Assembly (NCBI RefSeq): GCF_030531065.1
Contig: NZ_JAUNOQ010000014.1
Location: 1-58,534 of the forward strand
Length of the DNA: 58,534 bases
Direction of reading: 5' to 3'
Source of the DNA: Phascolarctobacterium sp.
GTDB lineage: Bacteria; Bacillota; Negativicutes; Acidaminococcales; Acidaminococcaceae
Shown here piece by piece: positions 1 through 8,311 of this stretch; position 1 is the first letter of the stretch; each line of letters starts with the position of its first letter. The notes under the pieces are model-generated. The model made no database searches, was not told the DNA's origin, and saw only the letters and a program-made list of their open reading frames with translations. The position numbers and the translations under genes are program-made.

Positions 1-50
1 AAAATCTTTCATCTTTTTACTAATTTTTAGCTTGACATATTACCGCTGGA

Positions 51-1043
51 CTACTTACTAAAGCGTACTCTTTCCAGCCATTTCTTAGTCAAAGCTTCCT
101 GCGCGGCGGGCTGCAAATAGCTTTTGTTCAGCCACAGCTTGGACGCATCGACCGCGCCGCCCTCCAAACCCCGCGGGAATAAAAAGAGGAAGCCCGTATT
201 ATTGGTCTGCGAAACGGCCTGCACCCTTTCGTCAGCCAGCAGCCATTCCATAAAGGCCAGCGCCTGCACCTCTTCACCGCAACTTTTAAAAAGCCCCACG
301 CAGTAAAGATTGACCGGCGTGCCCTCCTTAGGCCGTACCACATAAGCCGGAAATTTATTTTCCAGATATTTAAAAACATAGCTCTGTCTGGTAATCGCTA
401 TATCCGCATCGCCAACCGCCGTCATGCGCACCGGCGTAAAGGGAAATTTAGCGTACTGCCCCACAAAGCGATTGATATTCCACAAATAATTCAGCGAGGT
501 CGTCTCGCCCATAACGTCGGCAAAAGCGCCCAAAAAGTTTTGGGTGCTACTGCTGTCCGACAGATTTTCCATCGCGATACGCAAGCGCTCGTTATTTTCC
601 AAATCCACCCAGCCGGTCAGGCTGCGCTGTCCTATGACGCGGGCGAACTGCTGATTGACCAAAAAAACCGTCGGGTCGTAAAATACGCCGTACCAGCACA
701 AATCGCCGTCCCGCAGCTTTTGCGGCAGCCTGTCGCCTGCGGCAAAGGCCACGGGCTTCAAGATGCCCTTCAGCTTCAGCCTGTTCAAGGTGCGCTGCTC
801 GGCCAGTACGATATCCGGCTGCGGCTCGTCCTGCTTCAGCTCGTACACACCCTTAACCACAATTTTTTTCTCATTGCTTTCGTTAAAGCTGCGCAGCAAA
901 TCCTCTGTAAATTTTTGGTCCAGCTCCGAATATACTGTTAAGATATGCTGTTCCTCTGCCTGCGCAGCCTCCCGCTCATCGCCGCAGCCGGCGAGCAAGC
1001 TCATGGCGGCCAGCAGCAGCGCCAGCGTCAGCCAACGTAACAT
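51..1043 (-). CDS. Extracellular solute-binding lipoprotein
   Basis: A 330-residue predicted lipoprotein with a short basic N-terminus, a hydrophobic stretch at residues 5-18 and a lipobox (LLAGC) placing the lipidated cysteine at residue 20. The mature part has the look of type 2 periplasmic-binding proteins of the Fe(III)/spermidine/putrescine class: an early beta strand (ILTVYSE), a mid-protein FYDPTVFLVN segment, and a late segment LYCVGLFKSCG near residue 250. It would bind a small ligand outside the inner membrane and hand it to an ABC permease, but no permease or ATPase gene lies in the window, so the ligand is unknown. It is the last gene seen in the minus-strand rnj-ftsK-rodZ-ygiQ run, 17 bases after ygiQ. 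The start at 1043 has an AAAGG ribosome site 7 bases upstream. Confidence 0.75.
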   Translation of the reverse strand: MLRWLTLALLLAAMSLLAGCGDEREAAQAEEQHILTVYSELDQKFTEDLLRSFNESNEKKIVVKGVYELKQDEPQPDIVLAEQRTLNRLKLKGILKPVAFAAGDRLPQKLRDGDLCWYGVFYDPTVFLVNQQFARVIGQRSLTGWVDLENNERLRIAMENLSDSSSTQNFLGAFADVMGETTSLNYLWNINRFVGQYAKFPFTPVRMTAVGDADIAITRQSYVFKYLENKFPAYVVRPKEGTPVNLYCVGLFKSCGEEVQALAFMEWLLADERVQAVSQTNNTGFLFLFPRGLEGGAVDASKLWLNKSYLQPAAQEALTKKWLERVRFSK

Positions 1044-1060
1044 AATATAACCTTTCCGCT

Positions 1061-2911
1061 CTAAAAGCGCCTTTTGGGCCTGCGCGCCGCTTCCGCAGGC
1101 TTACCGCTGCGGCGTCCGCTTTCCTGCTTTTCCGCCAGCAGGCATTTAGGCCCGCTGCCGATTAAATCTAAACGCCCGGCCTTTTGCAGCGCCTCCAGCA
1201 CCAGCTGCCGGTTGCGCGGCGCTTTATACTGCATCAACGCCCGCTGCATGGCCTTATCGTGAGGATTGCGCGCTACAAAAACGCTTTGGCCGCTTTTGGG
1301 GTCCACACCGGAATAATACATGGCCGTGGCCTCGCTGCCCGGCGTGGGAATAAAATCCTGCACCTGCTCCGGCTGGTGCTTGATATCCCGCAGAAACTCC
1401 GCCAGCTCGATAGCGTTGTTCAGCGTGCAGCCCGGATGACTGCTGATAAAGTAAGGCACCAAATACTGCGGTAGCCCCAGCTCCTTATTTTTCTGCGCAA
1501 ACAAGCGCATAAACTTCACATAAACCTCTTTGCCCGGCTTGCCCATACGCTGCAGCACCGGCGGCGCAATATGCTCCGGAGCAATTTTCAACAGGCCGCT
1601 GATATGATAGCGGCACAGCTCGTCCAAAAACTCCTGCTTTTTATCCGCCAGCAAATAATCGTAGCGAATGCCGCTGCGGATAAAGACCTTTTTCACGCCC
1701 GGCAAAGCGCGCACCTTGCGCAGCAAAGCAATGTAATCGCTGTGATCAGCGTCGATGTTGGGACAGGGCGACGGAAACAGGCATTGCCGGTCGCGGCACA
1801 CGCCGTATTTCAACTGCTTGGCGCAGGAGGTATGCCGAAAGTTGGCCGTAGGGCCACCCACATCGTGAATATATCCCTTAAAGCACGGCAGCTTTGTTAA
1901 AATTTTTGCCTCGCGCAGAATGGATTCATGACTGCGCGCCTGAATAATGCGCCCCTGATGCGCGTGAATGGCGCAAAAGGCGCAGCTGCCAAAGCAGCCG
2001 CGGCAGCTGACGATGCTGAACTGCACCTCCTCCAAAGCCGCCACGCCGCCCTGCGCGTCGTAGCTGGGGTGCCAGCTGCGCATATAGTCCAAATCGTAAA
2101 TAGCGTCCATTTCCTCCTGGGTAAGAGGATAAACGGGAGGGTTCTGTACAATATATTTATTCTGCCCCCGCTGTACTACGGGCTTGCCGTAAAAGGGGTC
2201 CTGTTCCCTGCTCTGCAAATGGTAGGCCTGCGCGAAGAAGCGCTTATCATCCCTGATGGCCTTCCATCCCGGCAGCTTGACGTATTCCTCCTCCGGCAGG
2301 GTATCGGCAGCGTAGGCCGTGCCGCGGATATAACGCATATCCTCGATACTGGCGCCGCCGCTTAAATAATCGGCTATTTCCACCACCTGCTTTTCGCCCA
2401 TGCCGTAAACCAAGAGGTCGGCGCCGCTACTTTCCAGAATCGAAGGCAGCAGCCTGTTTTCCCAATAGTCATAATGCACAAAACGGCGCAGGCTGGCTTC
2501 GATGCCGCCGATAATCACCGGCAGATCGGGCCACAGTTTTTTGACCATTTGGGCGTAAACCGCCGTAGCATGGTCAGGACGTCGCCCTACAGCGCCGCCC
2601 GCCGTATATTTATCAACGCTGCGCTCATTCTTGGCCGCCGTATAGCGGCACAGCATGGAATCCAGATTACCGCCGGATATGAGTACGCCTAAACGCGGCT
2701 TGCCCAGCGCAGCAAAATATTCAGGTTTGTCCCAACGCGGCTGGCATAAAAGCGCCACCTTGTAGCCCTGCGCCTCCAGTACGCGGCAGATAACCGCCGG
2801 GCCAAAGGAGGGGTGATCCACATAGGCGTCGCCGCTGACGAACAAAAAGTCCAGCTGCTCCCAACCGCGCTCCACAATTTCCTCCTTGGAAATTGGTAAA
2901 AATTGCTTCAT
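1061..2911 (-). CDS. ygiQ: YgiQ family radical SAM protein
   Basis: A 616-residue member of the YgiQ (UPF0313) family. The N-terminal third resembles a B12-binding-like Rossmann fold (LGVLISGGNLDSM, PVIIGGIEASLRR). The radical-SAM cluster motif CxxxCxxC sits near residues 305-312 (CFGSCAFC), followed by a second cysteine-rich block typical of the family (CAKQLKYGVCRDRQCLFPSPC) that may bind another cluster. The C-terminal tail is basic and low-complexity. The reaction of YgiQ proteins is unknown; they are widespread in anaerobes. The reading frame opens with TTG at 2914, but ATG at 2911 has a GGAG ribosome site 6 bases upstream and is the better start. It lies between the RodZ-like gene (9 bases upstream) and the lipoprotein gene. 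Confidence 0.92.
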   Translation of the reverse strand: MKQFLPISKEEIVERGWEQLDFLFVSGDAYVDHPSFGPAVICRVLEAQGYKVALLCQPRWDKPEYFAALGKPRLGVLISGGNLDSMLCRYTAAKNERSVDKYTAGGAVGRRPDHATAVYAQMVKKLWPDLPVIIGGIEASLRRFVHYDYWENRLLPSILESSGADLLVYGMGEKQVVEIADYLSGGASIEDMRYIRGTAYAADTLPEEEYVKLPGWKAIRDDKRFFAQAYHLQSREQDPFYGKPVVQRGQNKYIVQNPPVYPLTQEEMDAIYDLDYMRSWHPSYDAQGGVAALEEVQFSIVSCRGCFGSCAFCAIHAHQGRIIQARSHESILREAKILTKLPCFKGYIHDVGGPTANFRHTSCAKQLKYGVCRDRQCLFPSPCPNIDADHSDYIALLRKVRALPGVKKVFIRSGIRYDYLLADKKQEFLDELCRYHISGLLKIAPEHIAPPVLQRMGKPGKEVYVKFMRLFAQKNKELGLPQYLVPYFISSHPGCTLNNAIELAEFLRDIKHQPEQVQDFIPTPGSEATAMYYSGVDPKSGQSVFVARNPHDKAMQRALMQYKAPRNRQLVLEALQKAGRLDLIGSGPKCLLAEKQESGRRSGKPAEAARRPKRRF

Positions 2912-2920
2912 CAAATTCTC

Positions 2921-3688
2921 CTACTTCAATCTGTTATAGGTTTTCACGGCCACGCCATGCTCGCCCTGCATATCCACGGGCTCGCCGTTGACCTTTACGC
3001 TCATGACGCCGATATTGCCGTATTTAATAATTAGCTTATCCTTGGCTTCATAGCTTTTTTTATCTTTAGGCTGCAGCATACCGGCAAAAATTTCCTTGCC
3101 GTCGGCGTTGACCTCCAGCCAGCAGGAGCCGTTGGCCTCCATCTCCACTACTACCTTATCCAATACGGCGGACGTCGTCGCTACGGGAGCAGGCTTCTGC
3201 TCCTCCGCAGCCGGAACGCTCTGCGGACGGTTTTTAAAATAATCTATCGCCTGGGGTACGGCAAAATAGCCGCCTGCCAAAACCACAACTACGGCTAAGC
3301 CTGCCAAACACTGCCGAACCGAAAAGCTTGGCAGCTCCACACGTCCGGTACCGCTGCCAATATCTCTTTTTTCCTTAAGCTGAATATTCAGGCGCACCTT
3401 ATCCACCTCGCGGATACCGGCGCTACGCACAGAATCCTTGGCCACACCGGCGGCCGCAGCCTTGTACATATCTACCAGCTCCGGCCCGTTCAGTCCCAGA
3501 TAATTACCGTAATTGCGAATAATGCCCTTCAGGAACACCTCGCCCGGAGTTTTATCATACTCCTCCTTTTCCACAGCCTCCAGATAACGGCTGCGGATGC
3601 TGGTACCCTTTTCTACCTCGGCCAGGGACAGGCCCTTGGCCAGACGTGCTTCCCGCAAAATCGCACCAACGGTTTTTTCAGTATCCAT
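2921..3688 (-). CDS. RodZ-like helix-turn-helix membrane protein (DUF4115)
   Basis: A 255-residue protein with a cytoplasmic Xre-type helix-turn-helix at residues 5-70 (GAILREARLAKGLSLAEVE; later VFLKGIIRNYGNYLGL), a basic linker, one transmembrane helix around residues 125-147 (LAGLAVVVVLAGGYFAV), and an extracytoplasmic DUF4115 beta domain at the end (SCWLEVNADGKEIFAGML). This is the RodZ architecture; RodZ links the MreB elongasome to the envelope and affects cell shape. Two open-frame codons before the chosen ATG are less likely starts, because GGAGGT sits 7 bases before ATG 3688. It follows ftsK in the same operon. No catalytic function is expected. Confidence 0.85.
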   Translation of the reverse strand: MDTEKTVGAILREARLAKGLSLAEVEKGTSIRSRYLEAVEKEEYDKTPGEVFLKGIIRNYGNYLGLNGPELVDMYKAAAAGVAKDSVRSAGIREVDKVRLNIQLKEKRDIGSGTGRVELPSFSVRQCLAGLAVVVVLAGGYFAVPQAIDYFKNRPQSVPAAEEQKPAPVATTSAVLDKVVVEMEANGSCWLEVNADGKEIFAGMLQPKDKKSYEAKDKLIIKYGNIGVMSVKVNGEPVDMQGEHGVAVKTYNRLK

Positions 3689-3705
3689 TGCCAGTACCTC
3701 CACCT

Positions 3706-6303
3706 TTATTCACGCTTCAGGAAGCGCTCCTCCGCCTCCTGCCTTGACATAATAACCTCGCGTGGCTTGCTGCCCACGGATTGGCCAACAATGCCCAGCT
3801 CCTCCATAGTATCCACCAAACGGGCGGCGCGGGTATAGCCGATGCGGAAGCGCCGCTGCAGCATCGAGCTGGACGCCTGTCCCATATCCAGCACCAAATT
3901 TAAAGCGTCCTCAAAAAGCTCGTCCTCCATAGGCGAGGAGGGCATATTTTCCTCCGCTCCGCCATTGCGGCCGTCGCATTCCAGCTCCTGCTGGGTCACT
4001 TCCTCGCTGTAATTAACGGGTATGGACTGCTGAACGATAAAGTCCACTATATTATTGATTTCGGCGTCCGTCACAAAAGCGCCCTGCACACGCACTGGCT
4101 TGTTGAAGCCGATGGGATAAAACAGCATATCGCCCTTGCCCAACAGCTTTTCCGCACCGCCCATATCGATAATGGTGCGGGAATCGGTCTGCGAGGAAAC
4201 AGCGAACGCTATGCGCGAAGGAATATTAGCCTTTACGATACCCGTAATAACATCCACAGAAGGACGCTGCGTAGCCAGAATCAAATGGATACCGGCGGCG
4301 CGCGCCTTCTGCGCCAAACGCAGGATAGCGTCCTCCACGTCGACCTTCGCCACCATCATCAAATCGGACAGCTCGTCGATAATAATAACGATAAAGGGCA
4401 TTTTTTCCTGTGCCTGCGCGTTATAACTGTTAATTTCGCGCACATGATTATCCGCGAACAGCTTATAGCGCCGCTCCATTTCCGCTACGGCCCAATGCAG
4501 GGCGGAGGCAGCCTTTTTCGGCTCCGTTACAACAGGCGTCAGCAAATGGGGAATGCCGTTATAATTAGACAGCTCCACCACCTTGGGATCCACTAAAATC
4601 AGCTTGACCTCATCCGGGCGGGCCTTATATAAAATGCCTGTAATAATCGTATTGATGCACACGGATTTGCCGGAACCGGTAGAACCGGCCACCAGTAAAT
4701 GGGGCATCTTGGACAAATCCGCCGAAATAATATTGCCGCTGATATCCTTGCCCAAGCCGATGCACAGCCGCGAAGACATATTGCGCACCTTCGCGTCGTC
4801 CACCACCTCGCGGAAGCATACCGTATCGTTTTTCGTATTGGGCGCTTCGATACCGATGGCTGATTTGCCGGGAATGGGCGCTTCAATACGCACGCCGGGA
4901 GCGGCCAGACGCAGGGCAATATCGTCCGCCAGATTAACGACGGAGCTTACCTTAACGCCGGGAGCCGGCTCCAATTCAAAGCGCGTAACGGACGGCCCGC
5001 GCGTAACGGCGATAACCTTCGCGCGGACGCGGAAGTCAGCCAGCGTCTGCTCCAAAACGGCGCATTGCTCCATAATATCCTTCTGATAGGAAGCCGGATC
5101 GCTGGCCTTGGGCATATCCAAAAGCTCCAGCGGCGGCAGCATATAATCCGAACCCTGCAGCGAAGCCTCCTCCTGCCTTGCTGCAGCGTCCGGCGCTACG
5201 GGCGCAGGCTTAGCCTGCTCCGTGTGAATTTTTTCCGCGCTGTCAAAAATTTCTATGCGGCGCGGTTCCTCCTGTAAAGCAGGCCGTTCCGCAGGACGTA
5301 AGGGCTGCGGCTTCTGCGCCAGCTGCTCGCGGTATTCGTTATGAATAACGGAACGCGGCTCCGGCTGGGGGTCCGCAAAACGCGACGGCTCCGCCTCCGG
5401 CGCGCTATCCTCCAAAAAGCGGCGGGACGGCATGGGCACGGGCACGTCGTCATAGTTAATTATAGGGCGCAGCACTACGGCAGGCTTCTTCTCCGTCTGC
5501 CATTCCGGCACCTGGATCGGGTCCTGCTCCACCTCCTGCTTCACAGGCTCCTGCTCGTATACGCTGCTGTTAAAGCTCAATATCTGCTTAAACGAGGATT
5601 TTTTTTCAATACCGTCTGTGAAAGTGCCAAACTCGCCGCTGCGGTAGACGTTTTGAATCGGGCTGCCATTGATCGCTCCGGCCTCCGCCTTAGCTGCGGG
5701 CCGTTTAAAGATGTTCCGACTTTTGCGCTCCACAGGCTTTTGTTCAGGCTCCGGTGCAGGCACGGCGTCGGAAGCGTCAGCCTGCTTGTCGGACAAGCTC
5801 TTTACAACCTGCCAGATGCTGCCGACAGGAAGCAACAGGCACAAAGCCAACAACCACGCGGCTCCCAACGCCAGCCAGCTGCCGCCCTCCCCCACGCTGC
5901 GGTGCAGCGCCAGGGCCAGCAACCCGCCCAGCAGTCCGCCGCCCTCCGGCAGCGTATGGGGCGTCAGCTCTTCGTTTACAGGTATAAAAACATGATGAGC
6001 TGTGCCTAAAAGGCACAGCATCACCAAAAATATTCCCAGTGTTTTTTTGTGAAAAACGGGGATCTTACCGTCCCAAAATAATTTCCAGGACAGCAAAAAG
6101 CAGCCGACAGGCAATAAAAGGACGCATCTGCCTAAAAGATAGGACTGAAATTTGGCGGCGAAGCCCACTATGCCGTTTTCTGTTCCGGCAAGAAAAGCTG
6201 CTGCCGAAGCAGCGCCCGCTGCCAGCAAGAAGCCTGCCGCCCACAGGGCGGAGCCAGAACCCGTATTCTGTTTTTGCTTCTGTTTGCTTTTATCCCTAAC
6301 CAA
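3706..6303 (-). CDS. ftsK: FtsK/SpoIIIE family DNA translocase
   Basis: An 865-residue DNA pump that moves chromosome termini through the division septum. The first 170 residues carry about four membrane helices. A Pro/Glu-rich linker follows to about residue 390, then the alpha and beta motor domains with Walker A at about residues 538-546 (GSTGSGKS) and Walker B (FIVIIIDELSDLMM), then a C-terminal winged-helix gamma domain (LQRRFRIGYTRAARLVDTMEE) that recognises chromosome orientation sequences. Length is normal for the family. The start is TTG at 6303 with GGAG 7 bases upstream; no better start is visible. It lies 30 bases downstream of rnj and directly before the RodZ-like gene, which fits a cell-envelope and division role. 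Confidence 0.96.
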   Translation of the reverse strand: MVRDKSKQKQKQNTGSGSALWAAGFLLAAGAASAAAFLAGTENGIVGFAAKFQSYLLGRCVLLLPVGCFLLSWKLFWDGKIPVFHKKTLGIFLVMLCLLGTAHHVFIPVNEELTPHTLPEGGGLLGGLLALALHRSVGEGGSWLALGAAWLLALCLLLPVGSIWQVVKSLSDKQADASDAVPAPEPEQKPVERKSRNIFKRPAAKAEAGAINGSPIQNVYRSGEFGTFTDGIEKKSSFKQILSFNSSVYEQEPVKQEVEQDPIQVPEWQTEKKPAVVLRPIINYDDVPVPMPSRRFLEDSAPEAEPSRFADPQPEPRSVIHNEYREQLAQKPQPLRPAERPALQEEPRRIEIFDSAEKIHTEQAKPAPVAPDAAARQEEASLQGSDYMLPPLELLDMPKASDPASYQKDIMEQCAVLEQTLADFRVRAKVIAVTRGPSVTRFELEPAPGVKVSSVVNLADDIALRLAAPGVRIEAPIPGKSAIGIEAPNTKNDTVCFREVVDDAKVRNMSSRLCIGLGKDISGNIISADLSKMPHLLVAGSTGSGKSVCINTIITGILYKARPDEVKLILVDPKVVELSNYNGIPHLLTPVVTEPKKAASALHWAVAEMERRYKLFADNHVREINSYNAQAQEKMPFIVIIIDELSDLMMVAKVDVEDAILRLAQKARAAGIHLILATQRPSVDVITGIVKANIPSRIAFAVSSQTDSRTIIDMGGAEKLLGKGDMLFYPIGFNKPVRVQGAFVTDAEINNIVDFIVQQSIPVNYSEEVTQQELECDGRNGGAEENMPSSPMEDELFEDALNLVLDMGQASSSMLQRRFRIGYTRAARLVDTMEELGIVGQSVGSKPREVIMSRQEAEERFLKRE

Positions 6304-6333
6304 TTTTTATCTCCTCAAGCTTGCCGGCGGCGC

Positions 6334-7998
6334 TTAAATTTCCATGATAATAGGTAAAATCATAGGACGGCGGCGCGTTCTTTCGTACAAAAAACGCCCC
6401 AGGCTGTCACGCACGGTGGATTTAATAGTCGACCATTCGGAAACGCCGTTTTCCTCGCAGCGCTCCAAAGCCAGCTGCACCTTATCGCGGGCCTCGTCCA
6501 TCAGTCCTTCGGCCTCGCGCACATACACAAAACCGCGGGAAACGATATCCGGGCCGGAAACTACGCGGCAAGTTTCCTTCTCGATGGTCACTACCACAAT
6601 CATAATACCGTCCTGGGACAGCTGACGGCGGTCGCGCAGGACGATATTGCCTACGTCGCCCACGCCTAAGCCGTCCACCAGCACCTTGCCGGACGGCACC
6701 TTGCCAGTGATAGCGATACTGTTTTTCGTCAGCTCGATAACGCTGCCGTTTTCGCCGATGACGATATTTTCCTTGGGCATACCCAGGCTCTTAGCTAAAT
6801 TAGCATGCTTAATCAAATGGCGGTACTCGCCGTGCACCGGCATAAAGAATTTCGGGCGCACCAAATTATGCATCAGCTTAATTTCTTCCTGACTGGCGTG
6901 ACCGGAAACGTGCACGCCGTTGCTCTTTTCGTAGATTACATCCGCGCCCAGCTTATACAAATGGTCGATAGTGCGGGAAACCAGCTTTTCGTTACCGGGA
7001 ATCGGCGTAGCGGAAATAATTACCGTATCGCCGGGCATGATGTCCACCTTTTTATGGTCGCTCATAGCCATGCGGGTCAACGCGCTCATAGGCTCGCCCT
7101 GACTGCCGGTAGTAATGATAACAATCTTGTCCGGAGTATAGTTATGAGTTTCGTCAATATCGATAATCTCGCCGTCGGGAGCTTTCAAATAGCCCAGTTC
7201 CTTGGCGATGCTCACAACGTTGACCATGCTGCGGCCGATAACGGCTACCTTGCGGTCGTATTTCATCGCCGCGTCGATAACCTGCTGGATGCGATGTACG
7301 TTGGACGAGAACGTCGCCACGATAATGCGGTTTTTAGCGTAACGGAATTCGTCGTCAAAGGTTTTGCCCACCATCTTTTCGCTGGGAGTAAAGCCGGGGC
7401 GCTCGGCGTTAGTGCTGTCGGCCAGCAAAGCCAGCACGCCGCGGTCGCCGTATTCAGCAAATTTATTAAATTCAGTTACCTGCCCATCAACAGGCGTATG
7501 GTCGATTTTAAAGTCGCCGGTATGAATAATCGTACCGATAGGAGTATTGATAGCGATAGCTACCGCGTCGGGAATGCTGTGGTTGACGCGGATAAAATCC
7601 ATTTTAAAAGCCCCGGCCGTAATCTTATCGCCGGGTTTAATTGTGTGCAAATTTTCCGAGCCGACGCCGTTTTCCTTCAAACGGCCCTGTAAAATGCCAA
7701 GAGTAAGTGCGGTACCATAAACGGGAACGTCAATTTGCTTCATGACATAAGGCAACGCGCCAATGTGGTCCTCATGCCCGTGAGTCAAAAAGATGCCCTT
7801 TAATTTATCTTTATTCTCCAATAAATATGTAATATCTGGAATGACCAAATCAATGCCCAGCATATCGTCCTCAGGGAACATTAAACCTGCATCGATTAAA
7901 ATCATATCGTCGCCATAACGAAAGACGGTCATGTTTTTACCAATTTCCCCCAAACCGCCCAGAGGAATTATCTGAACCTTGTGTTGAAATTTTCCCAA
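6334..7998 (-). CDS. rnj: Ribonuclease J
   Basis: A 554-residue beta-CASP metallo-beta-lactamase RNase, the 5'-3' exo- and endonuclease central to mRNA decay and rRNA processing in Firmicutes. The metal site HGHEDH is at about residues 74-79 (FLTHGHEDHIGALPY). Further family landmarks are HTGDFKIDHTP, LLADSTNAERPGFTPSE, and the beta-CASP motifs TTGSQGEPMSAL and VHVSGHASQEE, followed by FMPVHGEYRHL. Length matches RNase J1/J2. The start is TTG at 7998 with GGAGGTG about 10 bases upstream; the nearby ATG is out of frame. A strong promoter lies about 100 bases upstream (8094-8122). First gene of the minus-strand operon. Confidence 0.97.
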   Translation of the reverse strand: MGKFQHKVQIIPLGGLGEIGKNMTVFRYGDDMILIDAGLMFPEDDMLGIDLVIPDITYLLENKDKLKGIFLTHGHEDHIGALPYVMKQIDVPVYGTALTLGILQGRLKENGVGSENLHTIKPGDKITAGAFKMDFIRVNHSIPDAVAIAINTPIGTIIHTGDFKIDHTPVDGQVTEFNKFAEYGDRGVLALLADSTNAERPGFTPSEKMVGKTFDDEFRYAKNRIIVATFSSNVHRIQQVIDAAMKYDRKVAVIGRSMVNVVSIAKELGYLKAPDGEIIDIDETHNYTPDKIVIITTGSQGEPMSALTRMAMSDHKKVDIMPGDTVIISATPIPGNEKLVSRTIDHLYKLGADVIYEKSNGVHVSGHASQEEIKLMHNLVRPKFFMPVHGEYRHLIKHANLAKSLGMPKENIVIGENGSVIELTKNSIAITGKVPSGKVLVDGLGVGDVGNIVLRDRRQLSQDGIMIVVVTIEKETCRVVSGPDIVSRGFVYVREAEGLMDEARDKVQLALERCEENGVSEWSTIKSTVRDSLGRFLYERTRRRPMILPIIMEI

Positions 7999-8311
7999 AA
8001 AAAATACACCTCCATGTTTTGTTTTGCATTATATCCGTACAAATGTAGAACTTTTATTATTGATACTGTGTCCGCACACATACTCTCTTTTATATTATAC
8101 ACTAAAGACAGGCTTATGACAAATAGTCAGCATCTAATTTTGTAAAAAATCAGTGACGGAGCAGCGGCTAACGTCAACGCCTGTTTATTTATTCTTGCGT
8201 CGCCGCTGTTTTCCTAACGCGGCGCTTTTCTTGCAAACGATATCATGGTAGAATGTACACAAACGTACTTGCTTTATCAACGCTTAACGTAATATATCGG
8301 AGGATTGGACC
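7999..8311. other. Divergent intergenic region, rnj / autotransporter
   Basis: Besides the rnj promoter it holds an imperfect inverted repeat (CAGCGGC at 8162-8168, GCCGCTG at 8202-8208, with inner ACG/CGT). A possible extended -10 box for the plus strand (TGGTAGAAT, 8246-8254) lies 58 bases before the autotransporter start. No small gene was recognised. Confidence 0.5.
8094..8122 (-). promoter_or_regulatory. Sigma-A promoter of the rnj operon
   Basis: Reading the minus strand, TTGTCA (8117-8122), a 17-base spacer and a perfect TATAAT (8094-8099). The predicted start lies about 90 bases before the TTG start codon of rnj. Confidence 0.85.

Noticed and set aside
5341-6009. 222-codon frame antisense to the FtsK linker
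   Set aside because: Low-complexity linker DNA gives long open antisense frames; no ribosome site.
6805-7692. 295-codon open frame antisense to ribonuclease J
   Set aside because: Shadow frame within a conserved enzyme gene.
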